Below, piece after piece: positions 61,901 to 64,000 of a stretch of DNA of 64,000 nt. Both the position numbers and the translations under genes were made by a program. The stretch comes from Paludibaculum fermentans_A (lineage in GTDB: Bacteria > Acidobacteriota > Terriglobia > Bryobacterales > Bryobacteraceae): the NCBI RefSeq assembly GCF_051172195.1, contig NZ_JBPJAQ010000001.1:2170001-2234000 (forward strand), in the 5' to 3' direction. The notes under the pieces are model-generated. The model was given only the letters and a program-made list of their open reading frames with translations, did no database searches and had not been told where the DNA came from. Within the stretch, counting starts at the first letter, position 1, and the number at the start of each line of letters is the position of its first letter.

Positions 61901-63571
61901 ATGACCAGGCTCTTCATAACGGCCCTGCTGCTGGCTGCCCTCGTCACCGGACAGTCTGTGCCGCCCGGGCAGGCGCGCCGAAGCTTCGTCGTGAAGCAGG
62001 TTGTGCCGGGAATGGTGTATCTGGACGGCGGCAGCGCCCATGGCCTGGCGGAGGGGATGACGCTGAAACTGGAACGACGCGCTCCGGGCGACGCTCGTCT
62101 GGCTACGCAACGGATCGCCGACGTTCTGGTAGTCTCTGTCGCGACGCAATCGGCGCTGGCTGAGGTTAGGAATGCTGAGAAGGACGTGCAATCCCAGGTC
62201 GGCGATGAAGCGCTACTTTCGGGCAAGGACGCCGAAGCGTTTGAGCGACTGGAAGCAGCCAGCCGCCGCCAGCGTTACGCTCAGGTGATCAGTTTCTCGA
62301 GCGGCGACCCGCTGGAAGAGGAGGTTAGGGAGCATGTGCCGATGGCCCAACCAAAGGAAGTCGGCAGACTCCGCGGCCGAATTGGCTTCGAGATGAACGT
62401 CCTCAACGACCGGAGCGCGGGCGGGCTGAGTTCGCATCAGGAGGGGATTTCGGCGCGTGTGGATTGGACACGCATCGATGGCACGTATTGGAATCTCACC
62501 GGTTACTGGCGTGGCCGCTGGAACACGCGCCAATCCGGAACTCAGCAGCAGACTATGATCGACCTGATCAACCGCACCTACACGATTGGCATGTTCTACA
62601 ACAATCCCCGCTCGAAGTACATCTTTGGGTTCGGACGGGTGTTGATCCCATGGGCGTCCAGTCTGAGCACGATCGACGGCGGGTATGCCGCGCGACGGAT
62701 TACTCCGCACGTCACGGTTGGAGTCTTCGGGGGCTCGACGCCGGATCCGACGCAGTGGAACTATGATCCGAAACGGCAGATGTTGGGCCTGTTCACCAGC
62801 TTCGAGGAAGGCACCTACGAGAAGGTCCGCTGGACCGGCACGGTGGGTGCCGCGCTCACGCGAGTGAGGTGGAAACCAGAGCGGCAGTTTCTTTTTGTCG
62901 AAAACTCCATTTTTGCAGGCACCAAATTTAGCGTGATGCACAGCATGGAGGCAGACCAGAAGAACCCCCGGTATATGAATGGCGAGACGGGTCCGATGTT
63001 GAGCCGGAGCTTTCTGACTTTCCGTTACCACCCCTCGAATCGACTATCGTTCGACGTGAACCAGAACTACTTCCGGGGATTGCCGACGTTCGACATGACC
63101 CTGATCGGTACCGGCCTGCTGGACAAGTATCTGTTTCAGGGCTTCAGCGGTGGGTTCCGCGCCCAACCGATAGACCGACTGGTGCTCTCCGCCAACTGGG
63201 GCCGGAGCAAGCGGGATACGGACACGACGGCCTCGCTGAACCAGATGTACAGCTTGGGTTGGACACGCCTGCCTTGGATCGGAGTTCGGGTGGATGGCCG
63301 ATACACGCGATTCAACAGCACGTTCGGGAATGGGTCCTATGAGTCGATCAGCCTGATGCGGCAAATTCGCGATGACATCCGCCTGGAGTTGCAGGTGGGC
63401 CAACAGAACTTCGCCGGGCCACTCACCCAGCAAACACGCTCGCGATTTATAAACGGGCAGGCAGACTGGAGTCTGGGCCAGAACTATTTCCTCACCGGAG
63501 GGTGGCTCTCCTATCGCGGTGGAGTTCAGAACTACGATCAGATCTTCTTCACTCTGGGATACCGATTCTAA
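61901..63571 (+). CDS. Outer-membrane beta-barrel candidate in the cytochrome operon
   Basis: A 556-residue exported protein with signal sequence (LFITALLLAALVTGQ). Residues ~25-125 form a small soluble domain (VVPGMVYLDGGSAHGLAEGM). From ~150 onward there are many alternating, aromatic-rich strands (YWNLTGYWRGRWNT, LVLSANWGRSKRDTD, IGVRVDGRYTRFN), and the protein ends FFTLGYRF with a terminal Phe, a hallmark of outer-membrane barrels. No heme motif or CxxC is present. AGGGGAAG precedes the ATG, two bases after the cytochrome stop. It could form the porin sheath of a porin-cytochrome conduit, as MtrB/PioB do, but similarity to those was not established. Confidence 0.75.
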   Translation: MTRLFITALLLAALVTGQSVPPGQARRSFVVKQVVPGMVYLDGGSAHGLAEGMTLKLERRAPGDARLATQRIADVLVVSVATQSALAEVRNAEKDVQSQVGDEALLSGKDAEAFERLEAASRRQRYAQVISFSSGDPLEEEVREHVPMAQPKEVGRLRGRIGFEMNVLNDRSAGGLSSHQEGISARVDWTRIDGTYWNLTGYWRGRWNTRQSGTQQQTMIDLINRTYTIGMFYNNPRSKYIFGFGRVLIPWASSLSTIDGGYAARRITPHVTVGVFGGSTPDPTQWNYDPKRQMLGLFTSFEEGTYEKVRWTGTVGAALTRVRWKPERQFLFVENSIFAGTKFSVMHSMEADQKNPRYMNGETGPMLSRSFLTFRYHPSNRLSFDVNQNYFRGLPTFDMTLIGTGLLDKYLFQGFSGGFRAQPIDRLVLSANWGRSKRDTDTTASLNQMYSLGWTRLPWIGVRVDGRYTRFNSTFGNGSYESISLMRQIRDDIRLELQVGQQNFAGPLTQQTRSRFINGQADWSLGQNYFLTGGWLSYRGGVQNYDQIFFTLGYRF

Positions 63572-64000
63572 TGGGGACACAGCCTATCATTCGGAACATC
63601 TTGCTATTTTCGACGCTGGCCGCTGGTTTGGCTGTTGCGCAACGTCCGACGGTCCTGTTGGAGAAGGTGGCGCGGCAAGCTGAAGAGTTCGCCACGCTAT
63701 TCCCCTCGCTCGCCTGCACTGAGAAATTGACGCAGGTGAAGTTCGCTCAGGGCGATAAGGTCGCCAACCGCCGGGAGAGCATTTTCGATTACCTCATCTT
63801 GCTAGAAACCGCGGGGGACAGTTTCACCGTCGAAGAGTCAAGGCTTGAGAAGAGCCGAGCACAAAAGGAACCGCCGCAAGCGCTCCTCGCCACAACCGGG
63901 TTTGCCGTGATGCAAGTCGTGTTTCATCCCCATTTCCAGCCCAGCTTCGAGTTTCAGGAGATCGCGCCGGATACGACGGGCGGCGTGGTGTGGCGCCGTA
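63571..64000 (+). CDS. Secreted protein, truncated by window end
   Basis: The ATG shares its A with the stop of the barrel gene (TAATG), so the genes are coupled. Residues 1-22 (IIRNILLFSTLAAGLAVAQ) are a signal sequence. The visible 143 residues include VARQAEEFATLFPSLACTEK and FDYLILLETAGDSFTVEESR, a pattern seen in Acidobacteriota secreted proteins of unknown role. No heme motif occurs in the visible part. The C-terminus lies outside the window. Confidence 0.75.
   Translation, partial: MGTQPIIRNILLFSTLAAGLAVAQRPTVLLEKVARQAEEFATLFPSLACTEKLTQVKFAQGDKVANRRESIFDYLILLETAGDSFTVEESRLEKSRAQKEPPQALLATTGFAVMQVVFHPHFQPSFEFQEIAPDTTGGVVWRR

Overview
The window looks like a chromosomal segment of a high-GC, Gram-negative member of the Acidobacteriota, most likely of the Solibacter/Bryobacter type. 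The evidence is the combination of an ADOP-type duplicated permease, a VWFA-related acidobacterial protein, a PEP-CTERM protein, a DUF2934 protein, a small Thivi_2564-type membrane protein and multiheme cytochromes. No 16S gene is present, so this is an inference from gene families.

Layout. 1-13 kb: a secreted CARDB/PEP-CTERM pair, two MFS transporters, an FmdB-type zinc ribbon, rpsT with its own promoter and terminator, a three-gene heavy-metal RND efflux operon and an ADOP permease. 13-20 kb: a two-subunit molybdenum hydroxylase, a nucleotide pyrophosphatase-type phosphodiesterase, a MacA/MacB-like export pair without an adjacent ATPase, and an Rrf2 regulator. 20-26 kb: a protein with a degenerate di-adenylate-cyclase-like domain, then a minus-strand block containing a class D-like sortase, a VWA protein, a malic enzyme with an altered catalytic motif, and a secreted protein ending in an LPATA sorting signal. 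26-33 kb: a 1264-residue CheB-CheR-PAS-histidine kinase-receiver protein and a PAS-PAS-PAS sigma-54 activator.

33-43 kb is a stress-protection island: CsbD, a phosphomannomutase-like HAD protein, a PRC-barrel protein, a glycine-zipper stress protein, DUF2934, an RNB ribonuclease, an alpha/beta hydrolase, Dps, a 57-residue membrane protein and a BON lipoprotein. Several of these genes, plus the sortase substrate, carry a similar upstream motif (YGGC-N8-TGC, that is GG-N10-GC) resembling a sigma-54 -24/-12 promoter. The neighbouring activator may drive them.

43-55 kb is an integration and decay zone. It holds a DUF1016 nuclease gene plus a fragment of a second copy, two ~90% identical plasmid-type RepA genes inside a 1.35-kb direct repeat, three 3'-end tRNA fragments that look like attachment sites, an IS1634-family remnant and a complete IS630-family element with a TA target duplication.

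55-64 kb is the most striking part: an overlapping operon of a 23-CxxCH cytochrome, a 1529-residue cytochrome with 61 CxxCH motifs built from 16 tandem three-heme repeats, an outer-membrane beta-barrel candidate and a further secreted protein cut by the window end. It is a plausible transenvelope electron conduit.
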